NCBI GenBank assembly: GCA_019421925.1 | Contig: JAHZEH010000090.1 | Coordinates: 1-6,837, forward strand | Origin: Clostridia bacterium | GTDB taxonomy: Bacteria > Bacillota > Clostridia > Christensenellales > CALWSW01 | Reading direction: 5' to 3' | Length of the DNA stretch: 6,837 nucleotides | Shown: positions 1 through 5,877 of the stretch, piece after piece | Numbering within the stretch: the first letter of the stretch is position 1 | Layout: each line of letters opens with the position of its first letter | Notes under the pieces: generated by a model | Databases searched by the model: none | What the model was told of the DNA's origin: nothing | Seen by the model: the letters and a program-made list of their open reading frames with translations, nothing else | Made by a program: the position numbers and the translations under genes

Positions 1-1936
1 CGGCGATGGCGTTGCCGCCCAGGCGGTTGCCCGCATGGATGCCGCCCGTGACCTCTCCCGCGGCAAACAGGCCGTCAATCACGCTGCCGTCCTCAGAGAG
101 AACATGCGCGCCGGTGTCGATGGTCAGGCCGCCCATGGTGTGATGGATGGCGGGGGCGCGGGGGGTGGCGTAGTAGGGGGCGGTATCCACCTTCTGGTTG
201 AAGGAGGACTTGCCGTACTCGGCGTCAGCGCCCGCATCCACATAGGAGTTGTATTTTTCCATCTCCTCGGTCAGAACGGCGGGGTCGATGCCGATGAGCC
301 CGGCCAGCTCTTCCAGGGTATCCGCTTTATAGGCCCGGCCGTTGGCCACCTCCACCTCGGGATCGGTCAGCCACTTGGCCTCCTCGGCGATGTCCGCATC
401 GGCGATCATGTAGAACATGCCGCCCGGCTGGGCAAAGGCCGCGATGGACAGGGTGTCGCGGGCCGCGCCCTCGTCGACAAACCTGCGGCCCTCCTGATTG
501 ACAAACACATAGTTGGCGGCCAGGCGGGGGATGAGGCCGGTGAAGAGGTCGCCCGTCTTGGTGTCGGACACGGGCATCATCTGGGCATAGCCCATGCCGG
601 TAAGTCCTGCGCCCGCTTCAAGGCCCATGGTGATGCCGTCGCCGGTGGAACCGGAGGCATTGGTGGTCTTGGCGGTATCGGGGATGGTCTCCCAGTAGTT
701 GTTGTACTGCTGCACCATGGCGGTGTTGCTGCCAAAGCCGCCGGTGGCCAGAACGACGCCCTTGGCGGCCCGCAGGGTCACAGGGGTGCCGTTGGACTTC
801 TCCGCCTGGACGCCCACGACCTTGCCGCCCTCAATGATGAGGGATTTTGCCGCGGTCTGGAGCTGATAGGAATTGCCGCTGTCCAGGATGATCTGGCCCA
901 GTTTGATGGCGTATTCCCGGCCCTTGGGCAGGGTGGGCGTATGGCCGCGCCGCCACATGGCGCCCACGGGCTCGCTGACGGTCGCCTGCCACTCGATGCC
1001 CTTTTCAGCCAGCCACTCCACCGTGGGAAGAGCATTCTCAGCCATGTTCTTCACCAGCTCGAAGTTGCCATAGATGGTGGAGCCGTCCAGGCCGGTACGC
1101 GCGCCGTAGTAATAGGTCTGGATGATATGGAGCTCCACGGAGTCGAACAGATAGGAGCGGTCCCCCGCCAGATACTCCCTGATCTGGCCCTGAAGGATCT
1201 GGAAGGTCTCCCGGTACTCCTCGGGGAAGCTCCCGGCCTCCATGTTCATCCACCACTCCAGTTCCTCGGCCTCGCCCACGTCGGCAGCAGCCTCAGCCTG
1301 CCACTCGGGATCGGCCGCGTTCATGACGCCGCCGGAGAGGAGTGTGTTCCCGCCCAGAGCGGCGGTCTTTTCAATGAGGATGACGGAAGCGCCTGCATCC
1401 ACAGCCGCCACCGCGGCCGCGAGGCCCGCGCCGCCGCCGCCCACAACGATAACGTCGGCGGAATACTCCTCCGCCTGGCCCGCAGCAGTGACCGCGCCCT
1501 CGCGGCTCCTCCACTCGGAGGCGTCGCCGCCCGCCTGGGCGATGGCGTCGGCCACGGCCGAGATGATGGCAAACTGGGAGATGGTCGCGCCCGTCACGGT
1601 ATCCATCTGGAGGGACTGATACTCGATGATGTTGGCCGGAACCCTCTCAAAAGCCGGGTCGGAGATGATCTGGGTCTCGCTGTGCTCCGGGATCTGGATC
1701 TCTGTGATACCCGCCTCGTCAAAGGTGACCTCCACGGTCATCATACCGTTGCGGCCCTGGGCCGTGGCGGTGTAAGTACCCGGGGTATAGGAGGCCGCCT
1801 CCGCGGGTTCCGGGGTGGCCGCCGCCTCCTGCGTGGGGGTGGGAGCAGCCGTAATGTCGGGGTTGTTGGCCGCGCCGGTGCACCCGGTCAAAGCCAGTGC
1901 GCCGGCAAGCAGCAGGGAGAGAAGTCGCTTTTTCAT
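1..1936 (-). CDS. Lipoprotein FMN/FAD fumarate-reductase-like flavoprotein (3' end cut by window edge)
   Basis: This is an extracytoplasmic flavoprotein reductase, 645 residues visible with no stop before the edge. Residues 1-19 form a lipoprotein signal (MKKR, hydrophobic core, lipobox LTGC with Cys19), followed by a Pro/Thr/Ala-rich linker to about residue 47. An FMN_bind domain covers about 50-130 and ends in DTVTGAT (112-118), the ApbE flavinylation motif, with Thr118 as the expected FMN attachment site. The FAD_binding_2 domain begins with DVIVVGGGGAGLAAA (161-175) and LIEK (187-190), then GGNTLLSGG and TGDG. Active-site landmarks of soluble fumarate reductases are present: AARD with Arg493 (catalytic acid), HHTMGG (598-603) and GNRLGGN with Arg638. 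The fumarate-contacting QAHP motif reads QMMP (452-455), so the substrate may not be fumarate. Probably only the last few dozen residues are missing. The ATG at 1936 follows GGAGGA at 8 nt. The fold and class are secure; the substrate is unknown. Confidence 0.95.
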   Translation of the reverse strand, partial: MKKRLLSLLLAGALALTGCTGAANNPDITAAPTPTQEAAATPEPAEAASYTPGTYTATAQGRNGMMTVEVTFDEAGITEIQIPEHSETQIISDPAFERVPANIIEYQSLQMDTVTGATISQFAIISAVADAIAQAGGDASEWRSREGAVTAAGQAEEYSADVIVVGGGGAGLAAAVAAVDAGASVILIEKTAALGGNTLLSGGVMNAADPEWQAEAAADVGEAEELEWWMNMEAGSFPEEYRETFQILQGQIREYLAGDRSYLFDSVELHIIQTYYYGARTGLDGSTIYGNFELVKNMAENALPTVEWLAEKGIEWQATVSEPVGAMWRRGHTPTLPKGREYAIKLGQIILDSGNSYQLQTAAKSLIIEGGKVVGVQAEKSNGTPVTLRAAKGVVLATGGFGSNTAMVQQYNNYWETIPDTAKTTNASGSTGDGITMGLEAGAGLTGMGYAQMMPVSDTKTGDLFTGLIPRLAANYVFVNQEGRRFVDEGAARDTLSIAAFAQPGGMFYMIADADIAEEAKWLTDPEVEVANGRAYKADTLEELAGLIGIDPAVLTEEMEKYNSYVDAGADAEYGKSSFNQKVDTAPYYATPRAPAIHHTMGGLTIDTGAHVLSEDGSVIDGLFAAGEVTGGIHAGNRLGGNAIA

Positions 1937-1944
1937 GAAACAAA

Positions 1945-1950
1945 TCCTCC
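1945..1950 (-). promoter_or_regulatory. Ribosome binding site of the flavoprotein reductase
   Basis: GGAGGA (1950 to 1945) stands 8 nt before the ATG at 1936. It fixes the start at the MKKR lipoprotein signal and excludes starts further downstream. Confidence 0.85.
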
Positions 1951-2023
1951 TTCTTGGCTCTTGTTGCGTCGCCTGGGCGGATGGGTCCAGTGGGCATCTC
2001 CCTCCGCGTCAGGCTTTGTGAAA

Positions 2024-2070
2024 AGCATAACGCATAGAGCAGCTTTAGGCGCAAGGGGTTTGTTTGTGAA
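2024..2070 (-). promoter_or_regulatory. Possible weak promoter region for the reductase
   Basis: The 146-nt gap between the acetyltransferase stop and the reductase start (1937-2082) is more AT-rich at its upstream end. Two poor hexamer pairs are visible. One is TTCACA (2070 to 2065; 5 of 6 to the -35 consensus) with TAAAGC 17 nt later (2047 to 2042; 3 of 6). The other is TTGCGC (2054 to 2049) with TATGCT 19 nt later (2029 to 2024). Neither is convincing. The gap has no GC-rich hairpin with a T-run, so the reductase could also be reached by readthrough from the acetyltransferase. Confidence 0.2.
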
Positions 2071-2082
2071 TTTCGGAATTTT

Positions 2083-2505
2083 TTACAGCTCCATCGTAAA
2101 GCCCGCATGGGTTTGGGCCATGCCCAGACGCTCATAGAAGAGGTGGGCCCCCTCCCTTCTGCGGCCGCTGCTGAGCTGGAGCTGTACGCAGCCCTTCTCC
2201 CGGGCGATCTCCCCTGCCGCTGTAAAGAGGGCCCTCCCCAGGCCCCGGAAGCGGCAGTCCGGCGATACGGCCAGTTCAAGAATCTCCGCCACCTCTGCGC
2301 AGTGGTGGAGCTGCTCCTCCAGGCGCATCTGCAGGCAGCCCACCACCTCCCCCTCCTGCTCCGCCACCAGACAGACCCGATCGGGGCTCTTCAGGCAGGC
2401 GGCATAGATGCGCTCAAAAGCCGTCCGCTCCAACTCCCTTTCCTCCAGCATGCAGAGGAGGCGGTAAACCGCCTCCCCGTCGCTCTCCATTGCAAAGCGA
2501 ATCAT
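2083..2505 (-). CDS. GNAT-family N-acetyltransferase, PhnO-like
   Basis: This is a 140-residue cytoplasmic acetyltransferase that would transfer acetyl from acetyl-CoA to an amine. The acetyl-CoA loop (motif A) is R85-F-R-G-L-G90, fitting R/Q-x-x-G-x-G, preceded by the strand ILELAVSP (75-82). FYERLGM (123-129) supplies the usual GNAT tyrosine near the C-terminus. The pattern DGEAVYRLLCMLEERE at the N-terminus, LHHCAEVAEILELAV in the middle and QLQLSSG at 108-114 resembles PhnO, the aminoalkylphosphonate acetyltransferase of phosphonate loci. No phn gene is nearby, however, so the substrate could be another small amine. It lies directly downstream of the MerR regulator, its Shine-Dalgarno overlapping that gene's stop codon, so the two are almost surely co-transcribed and translationally coupled. 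The family call is firm; the substrate is inference. Confidence 0.9.
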   Translation of the reverse strand: MIRFAMESDGEAVYRLLCMLEERELERTAFERIYAACLKSPDRVCLVAEQEGEVVGCLQMRLEEQLHHCAEVAEILELAVSPDCRFRGLGRALFTAAGEIAREKGCVQLQLSSGRRREGAHLFYERLGMAQTHAGFTMEL

Positions 2506-2513
2506 GTTTTATC

Positions 2514-2519
2514 CCTCCT
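2514..2519 (-). promoter_or_regulatory. Acetyltransferase ribosome binding site overlapping the MerR stop codon
   Basis: AGGAGG (2519 to 2514) lies 8 nt before the ATG at 2505 and shares its first two bases with the TAG stop (2520-2518) of the MerR gene. A ribosome ending on the regulator is therefore placed at the next start, a layout typical of translational coupling. Confidence 0.85.
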
Positions 2520-3336
2520 ACTGTATGGGAATCCAGAGCTCCACATAGGGGGCCAGCCTCGCCCCCGGGGCCACCTCCACCAGCAGGATGTTTCCCCAGG
2601 GTTCGCCGGTGATTGCAAATCCCCGGTCCTTGGCATAGCGCAGGGGGATATCCAGTGTCCTGCCCGGCTCCTCGGAGAAACGGTCGTCCGCCACGACAAT
2701 GGTATGCAGGCAGCTCGTGGCGGGCAGGGCCCGCACGTGCAGTTCCAAAGGCAGTTCCAGTTCTTTGGCCTTCTCGGGCAGGACGGAATAGCCGAAGATG
2801 GCCTGGGGCGGTTCCCCCCTCCCGTATCCCTCCCCGTTGGTCATAAGGATGGAGAGCCGGGTGTCCGGCATGGCCTCCACCCATTTCTGGGCCACGCCCT
2901 GGGCCTCCCTCTGCTTGGAGATCCAGCCGCACTCCTCGTCGTGGAGCAGCAGCACCTCGGGGGAGCGCACAAATTCATACCTGTCCAGCAGGGAGTCGAT
3001 CTGGCGGACGCTCTTGAGGTGCTCCTCGATCGCGTCCGCCAGCCGGGCATAGTGGCGGGCCTGGGCCAGGGCCTCCTCCTTCTGCTCCAGGATGCGCTCC
3101 TGGATCACCCTGCGGTCGTTCTCCTCCCCGCTGAACTGCTTGACCACCGTCTTGACGGGAAAACCCATAGAGCGGTATTTCTGATAGGACAGCATGCGGA
3201 AAATATCCACAATGCTGTAGTAGCGGTGTCCGTTGGGCTCCTTGCGCACGGAGATGAGCCCCTCCCGCTCAAAGTAGTGCAGGGCGCTGGGGGTCATCCC
3301 CAACACCCGAGCCACATCGCTGACACTGTATTTCAT
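2518..3336 (-). CDS. MerR-family transcriptional regulator with C-terminal GyrI-like effector domain
   Basis: This is a 272-residue DNA-binding regulator. The N-terminal winged helix-turn-helix is a clear MerR type: YSVSDVARVLGMTPSALHYFEREG (3-26), then the wing with NGHRYY (35-40) and the second helical pair SIVDIFRMLSYQKYRSMGFP (41-60). A Glu/Arg/Lys-rich dimerisation coiled coil spans about 71-118. The rest, about 125-272, ends in EVAPGARLAPYVELWIPIQ and looks like the GyrI-like/BmrR-type domain that binds small, often amphipathic ligands. I chose the ATG at 3336 because AGGGAGG stands 5 nt upstream and the MerR domain begins at once. The frame stays open to 3444, but that extension runs across the promoter. 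Such regulators often control the adjacent gene, here an acetyltransferase. The ligand is unknown. Confidence 0.92.
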   Translation of the reverse strand: MKYSVSDVARVLGMTPSALHYFEREGLISVRKEPNGHRYYSIVDIFRMLSYQKYRSMGFPVKTVVKQFSGEENDRRVIQERILEQKEEALAQARHYARLADAIEEHLKSVRQIDSLLDRYEFVRSPEVLLLHDEECGWISKQREAQGVAQKWVEAMPDTRLSILMTNGEGYGRGEPPQAIFGYSVLPEKAKELELPLELHVRALPATSCLHTIVVADDRFSEEPGRTLDIPLRYAKDRGFAITGEPWGNILLVEVAPGARLAPYVELWIPIQ

Positions 3337-3341
3337 ACTGA

Positions 3342-3348
3342 CCTCCCT
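3342..3348 (-). promoter_or_regulatory. Ribosome binding site that decides the MerR start
   Basis: AGGGAGG (3348 to 3342) is 5 nt before the ATG at 3336. It supports this start over the longer open frame beginning at 3444, which would run through the -10 element and the terminator. Confidence 0.8.
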
Positions 3349-3359
3349 ATAGCAGCTCC

Positions 3360-3388
3360 AGGTTGTTTGTAAATTTTTCCCACAACCT
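3360..3388 (-). repeat. Inverted repeat AGGTTGT-N15-ACAACCT in the MerR leader
   Basis: Perfect 7-bp arms at 3382-3388 and 3360-3366 are separated by a 15-nt AT-rich spacer. The repeat lies just downstream of the -10 element, around +3 to +31 of the likely transcript, and ends 11 nt before the Shine-Dalgarno. It could be an operator, perhaps for the MerR protein itself, although MerR proteins usually bind between -35 and -10. It could also be a leader hairpin. The arms are visible; the function is inferred. Confidence 0.5.
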
Positions 3389-3397
3389 ATTGTAGCT

Positions 3398-3406
3398 ATT
3401 ATATCA
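3398..3406 (-). promoter_or_regulatory. Extended -10 promoter of the merR-acetyltransferase operon
   Basis: On the minus strand this reads TGATATAAT: a perfect TATAAT (3403 to 3398) with the TGn extension just upstream. It lies 62 nt from the MerR ATG in an AT-rich gap between converging signals. No good -35 is present, because the expected position 17 nt upstream falls in the T-run and stem of the preceding terminator. Extended -10 promoters can work with a poor -35. Transcription would begin near 3391. Confidence 0.65.
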
Positions 3407-3414
3407 AACTCAAT

Positions 3415-3441
3415 GCAAAAAAGCACCCGTTCGGGGTGCTT
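3415..3441 (-). terminator. Intrinsic terminator after cdaR
   Basis: The stem AAGCACCC / GGGTGCTT has 8 bp and a 5-nt loop (3421-3441), followed on the minus strand by a run of six T (3422-3417, the first two within the stem). It begins 12 nt after the CdaR stop codon and closes the glycerate kinase-cdaR transcript. Confidence 0.9.
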
Positions 3442-3453
3442 CATGCATTTGCT

Positions 3454-4617
3454 TTATTCCTGCTCGCTCTGCCAGTACTGCTGCAAAATGAGGGCGAGCA
3501 GGAGCAGGTCGTTGCTGTTGCCCTTGGGGTCCAGGCCCAGGCAGTCGTCCAGCTTCCGCTTCCGAAAGGCGATGGTATTTTTGTGGACGAACAGTTCCTC
3601 CGCCGCCCTCTCGTAGTGAAAACCGTATTGGATGAGCTTCTCAGCCGTCCGCACTACCTCTCTCGCCCCCTCCCCCATCTCCAGGCACAGCCTGTCCACA
3701 TAGGGCTGGAGCATGCGGGCGCGCAGCTCCTCCGGGAGGCCGTCGTAAACGGTGCATACGCAGTTGCGGTGGGTGAAATTGACCGGTCCCGCCCCCGCGC
3801 CCAGGCGGCTGCTCAGGCGCACCGCGTCCTTGTAGGACTTGTGATACCCCTCGATGCCGCCGTAGTACCCTCCCACAAAGCACTTCATGGCCCCGGCCAG
3901 CTCGGGGGTGAGCTCGCCGCAGACGCTCTCGCGGTAGGCGCAGAGCTGCCGTTCCAGGCCCCAGGGGCTGGTATCCGTCAGGCTTTTGAAAATGAGGATA
4001 TAGCCGCCGAAGTTGACCGAGATATCCTGGCGCAGATGAAGGCCGCCGCGCTTGACGCGCTCCAGAATGGCCTCCCGCTCGGCCAGCCCCCCGGCCTGCT
4101 TCCTGCCCCCAAAGTCCAGCACGCAGGCCACCCGGGGCAGGGCGATGTCGTAGCCCAGACTGTCCGCCCAGCTCTTGAGGCCCTCCTCATGGCCTACGGC
4201 GGCGTCGTTGAGCAGGCCGGTGACAAAGGCCTCCTTGTCGTTGCGGTGCATATAGAACTGATAGGACGCCTCCTCCTGCTCCATAATGAGCTCGGCGGTC
4301 ATCTTGACCAGCCTGGCGATGCCCCGCACCTGGGCCGGGTCGCCCGTGATGCCCACAACCCCCACGACCTCGCCGCCGCTGAGGATGGGCATATTGATGC
4401 CGGGGCGCACCCCCTTCAGGGAGCTGGCCTCCTGCTCGCCGACCTCATAGATGCGGCAGTCCCTGATGACCTGCATGGCCGTCTCGTGAAAGTCTCCGAT
4501 GCGGGCGGGGGTTCCGCTCCCGATGATGACGCCCTGCTCGTTCATAACGTTGATGTTATAGCCCAGGCTCTCAACCACTTCGTCGGCGATGCGCTGGGCG
4601 ATCTTGGCCGTCAACAC
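3454..4617 (-). CDS. cdaR: CdaR-family sugar diacid / glycerate regulator
   Basis: This is a cytoplasmic transcriptional regulator of about 387 residues, a usual length for the family. The N-terminal diacid-recognition domain (about 1-130) has LTAKIAQRIADEVVESLGYNINVM (2-25), GVIIGSGTPARIGDFHETA (29-47) and PGINMPI. A middle PucR/CdaR-type linker domain follows (about 140-300). A C-terminal PucR-type helix-turn-helix (about 320-380) carries the diagnostic HKNTIAFRKRKLDDCLGLDP (345-364). E. coli CdaR activates glucarate, galactarate and glycerate use genes, including glycerate kinase, and the gene just upstream here is a glycerate kinase, which supports the call. No ATG fits the start. I prefer the GTG at 4617 (or the TTG at 4614), where the domain begins, after GGAAGGGGG about 10 nt upstream. 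The TTG at 4659 would overlap the kinase and lacks a Shine-Dalgarno. Terminator immediately downstream. Confidence 0.92.
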   Translation of the reverse strand: MLTAKIAQRIADEVVESLGYNINVMNEQGVIIGSGTPARIGDFHETAMQVIRDCRIYEVGEQEASSLKGVRPGINMPILSGGEVVGVVGITGDPAQVRGIARLVKMTAELIMEQEEASYQFYMHRNDKEAFVTGLLNDAAVGHEEGLKSWADSLGYDIALPRVACVLDFGGRKQAGGLAEREAILERVKRGGLHLRQDISVNFGGYILIFKSLTDTSPWGLERQLCAYRESVCGELTPELAGAMKCFVGGYYGGIEGYHKSYKDAVRLSSRLGAGAGPVNFTHRNCVCTVYDGLPEELRARMLQPYVDRLCLEMGEGAREVVRTAEKLIQYGFHYERAAEELFVHKNTIAFRKRKLDDCLGLDPKGNSNDLLLLALILQQYWQSEQE

Positions 4618-4645
4618 CCCATGGCTTCCCCCTTCCTTTTCTCCT

Positions 4646-5782
4646 CTACTTTCCGGCAAACCGCCCGATCAGGCGGAAGAGCTGTCTGGCGGCAAAGGAC
4701 AGATTCTCCCTGGCATGATCCATATGCCATTCCACGCTCCCGGCGCGGGAGCAGGAGGCGAACATGGCGGTGATTCCTTTATTGTACAATCTTTCGCAGC
4801 CGTCTTCCAGAGCCCCGGACAAAATTACTGCCGGCACCCCCGCCTTCTCGGCGCGGCGTCCCACCCCGGAAGCCACCTTTCCCATGGCGCTCTGCGCGTC
4901 CGTCCTCCCCTCGCCGGTGACGACCAGGTCGCAGCCCTCGAGCAGGCCGTCAAAGCCCTGGGCGTCCAGCACGATATCCAGTCCGGCCTGGAGGCGGGCG
5001 TTTCCAAAGGCCATGAAGGGCAGCGCCATGCCGCCTGCAGCCCCCATCCCCGCCATGTCCAGCAGTTTCCGGCCCGACCGGCGTTCCAGCAGAGAGGCGA
5101 AGTGGTGAAGCCCCCTGTCCAGGGCGGCGATCATATCCCTGTCCGCCCCCTTCTGGGGACCGTAGATGTTCGCCGCCCCCCTCTCTCCGCAGAGGGGGTT
5201 CTCCACGTCGCAGGCCAGCACGAACTCCGTCTCCCTCCACTGCTCGAGAAGGCCGCTCAGGTCGACCCTCTCCACCTGGGAGAGGCTCTCCCCGCAGGGG
5301 GGAAGCTCGTTCCCCTCCCCGTCCAGAAAACGCATGCCCAGAGCGGCTCCCACCCCCAGGCCGCCGTCGTTGGTGGCGGACCCGCCCAGGCCCAGGACAA
5401 CCCTGCGGCATCCCCCCTCCAGGGCGTGACGGATGAGTTGGCCGGCGCCATAGGTGGTGGAGTGGACGGGATCCCGCTCCTCCTTGGCCAGCAGTGGCAG
5501 GCCGGAGGCGGCTGCCATCTCCACGGCGGCCGAGCCGTCCGGCAGTTTGGCATAGCCGGCCTGTACCGGCCTGCCCAGGGGGTCCTGAACCGTCAGCGAA
5601 ACCAGCTCCCCGCCCTTGGCGGCCAGCATGGCGTTCACCATCCCCTCCCCCCCGTCGGCCACGGGCAGACACAGGCATTCCACGTTCTCCAAACACTCCC
5701 GGGCCGATTGGGAGATGATTTCACAGACCTCCTCCGCTGAGAGGGACCCCTTAAAGGAATCAGGCGCAATCAACAATTTCAA
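4646..5782 (-). CDS. glxK: Glycerate 2-kinase (GlxK/GarK family)
   Basis: This 378-residue cytoplasmic kinase phosphorylates D-glycerate with ATP. In the E. coli GarK/GlxK family the product is 2-phosphoglycerate, which enters lower glycolysis. The family motifs occur in order over a full-length protein: IAPDSFKGSLSA (5-16), PVADGGEG (40-47), DPLGRPV (67-73), EMAAASGLPLL (88-98), TTYGAGQLI (109-117), GLGGSATNDGG (131-141), ACDVENPLCG (190-199), GPQKGA (208-213), GMGAAGG (245-251) and LVVTGEGRTDAQS (286-298). The start is TTG at 5782, 7 nt after GGAGGA, and the family's N-terminal strand begins at once (KLLIAPDS). Any later start would lose the conserved PDSFKG. The CdaR regulator follows after a 28-nt gap with no terminator, so the two form an operon. 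Its promoter is not obvious, since the upstream gene's terminator stands about 15 nt before the ribosome binding site. Confidence 0.96.
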   Translation of the reverse strand: MKLLIAPDSFKGSLSAEEVCEIISQSARECLENVECLCLPVADGGEGMVNAMLAAKGGELVSLTVQDPLGRPVQAGYAKLPDGSAAVEMAAASGLPLLAKEERDPVHSTTYGAGQLIRHALEGGCRRVVLGLGGSATNDGGLGVGAALGMRFLDGEGNELPPCGESLSQVERVDLSGLLEQWRETEFVLACDVENPLCGERGAANIYGPQKGADRDMIAALDRGLHHFASLLERRSGRKLLDMAGMGAAGGMALPFMAFGNARLQAGLDIVLDAQGFDGLLEGCDLVVTGEGRTDAQSAMGKVASGVGRRAEKAGVPAVILSGALEDGCERLYNKGITAMFASCSRAGSVEWHMDHARENLSFAARQLFRLIGRFAGK

Positions 5783-5789
5783 AACAAAA

Positions 5790-5795
5790 TCCTCC
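5790..5795 (-). promoter_or_regulatory. Ribosome binding site that decides the TTG start of glycerate kinase
   Basis: GGAGGA (5795 to 5790) lies 7 nt before the TTG at 5782. No ATG or GTG in this frame would keep the N-terminal PDSFKG motif, so the strong Shine-Dalgarno supports the unusual start codon. Confidence 0.85.
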
Positions 5796-5802
5796 TTCGC
5801 CC

Positions 5803-5841
5803 AAAACTAAAAGGGGGAGGAGCGGTTTTCTCTTCCCCCTT
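5803..5841 (-). terminator. Intrinsic terminator after the C69 dipeptidase
   Basis: A 12-position stem pairs 5830-5841 with 5811-5822 around a 7-nt loop. On the minus strand the core is AAGGGGGA / TCCCCCTT, with one A-C mismatch in the middle. It is followed by TTTTAGTTTT (5812-5803). It lies 36 nt after the dipeptidase stop and 15 nt before the glycerate kinase ribosome binding site. Confidence 0.75.
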
Positions 5842-5877
5842 GGTTTTAAAGCTGCTGCAATTCCATGAAAACCCGAT

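Noticed and set aside
2068..2081. Direct repeat GAATTT-CG-GAATTT downstream of the acetyltransferase stop
   Set aside because: It is too short and AT-rich to distinguish from chance, and it has no terminator structure.
35..2137. 700-codon plus-strand open frame opposite the reductase
   Set aside because: It is Gly/His/Ala/Leu-rich with no recognisable domain, and lies antisense to a gene with a complete set of flavoprotein motifs, signal peptide and ribosome binding site. High GC in third codon positions creates such mirror frames.
2107..3372. 421-codon plus-strand open frame across the acetyltransferase and MerR genes
   Set aside because: It is antisense to two clear gene families and runs through their intergenic ribosome binding site. 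The composition is a GC artefact and there is no domain.
3337..3444. 36-residue N-terminal extension of the MerR protein
   Set aside because: The frame is open, but it covers the extended -10 element, the inverted repeat and part of the cdaR terminator. The ATG at 3336 has AGGGAGG and begins exactly at the MerR domain.
4611..4622. ATG at 4622 near the cdaR start
   Set aside because: It is out of frame and reaches a TGA after three codons.
4615..4659. TTG start of cdaR at 4659, overlapping the kinase by 14 nt
   Set aside because: There is no Shine-Dalgarno before it, and the added residues (PESRGEKEGGSHG) are the translated stop and ribosome-binding region of the operon gap.
3436..4773. 445-codon plus-strand open frame opposite cdaR
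   Set aside because: It spans the end of one true gene and the start of another and has no family resemblance; a mirror frame.
4589..5740. 383-codon plus-strand open frame opposite glycerate kinase
   Set aside because: It is antisense to a full-length kinase with all family motifs, and its sequence is low-complexity Gly/His/Gln/Pro-rich.
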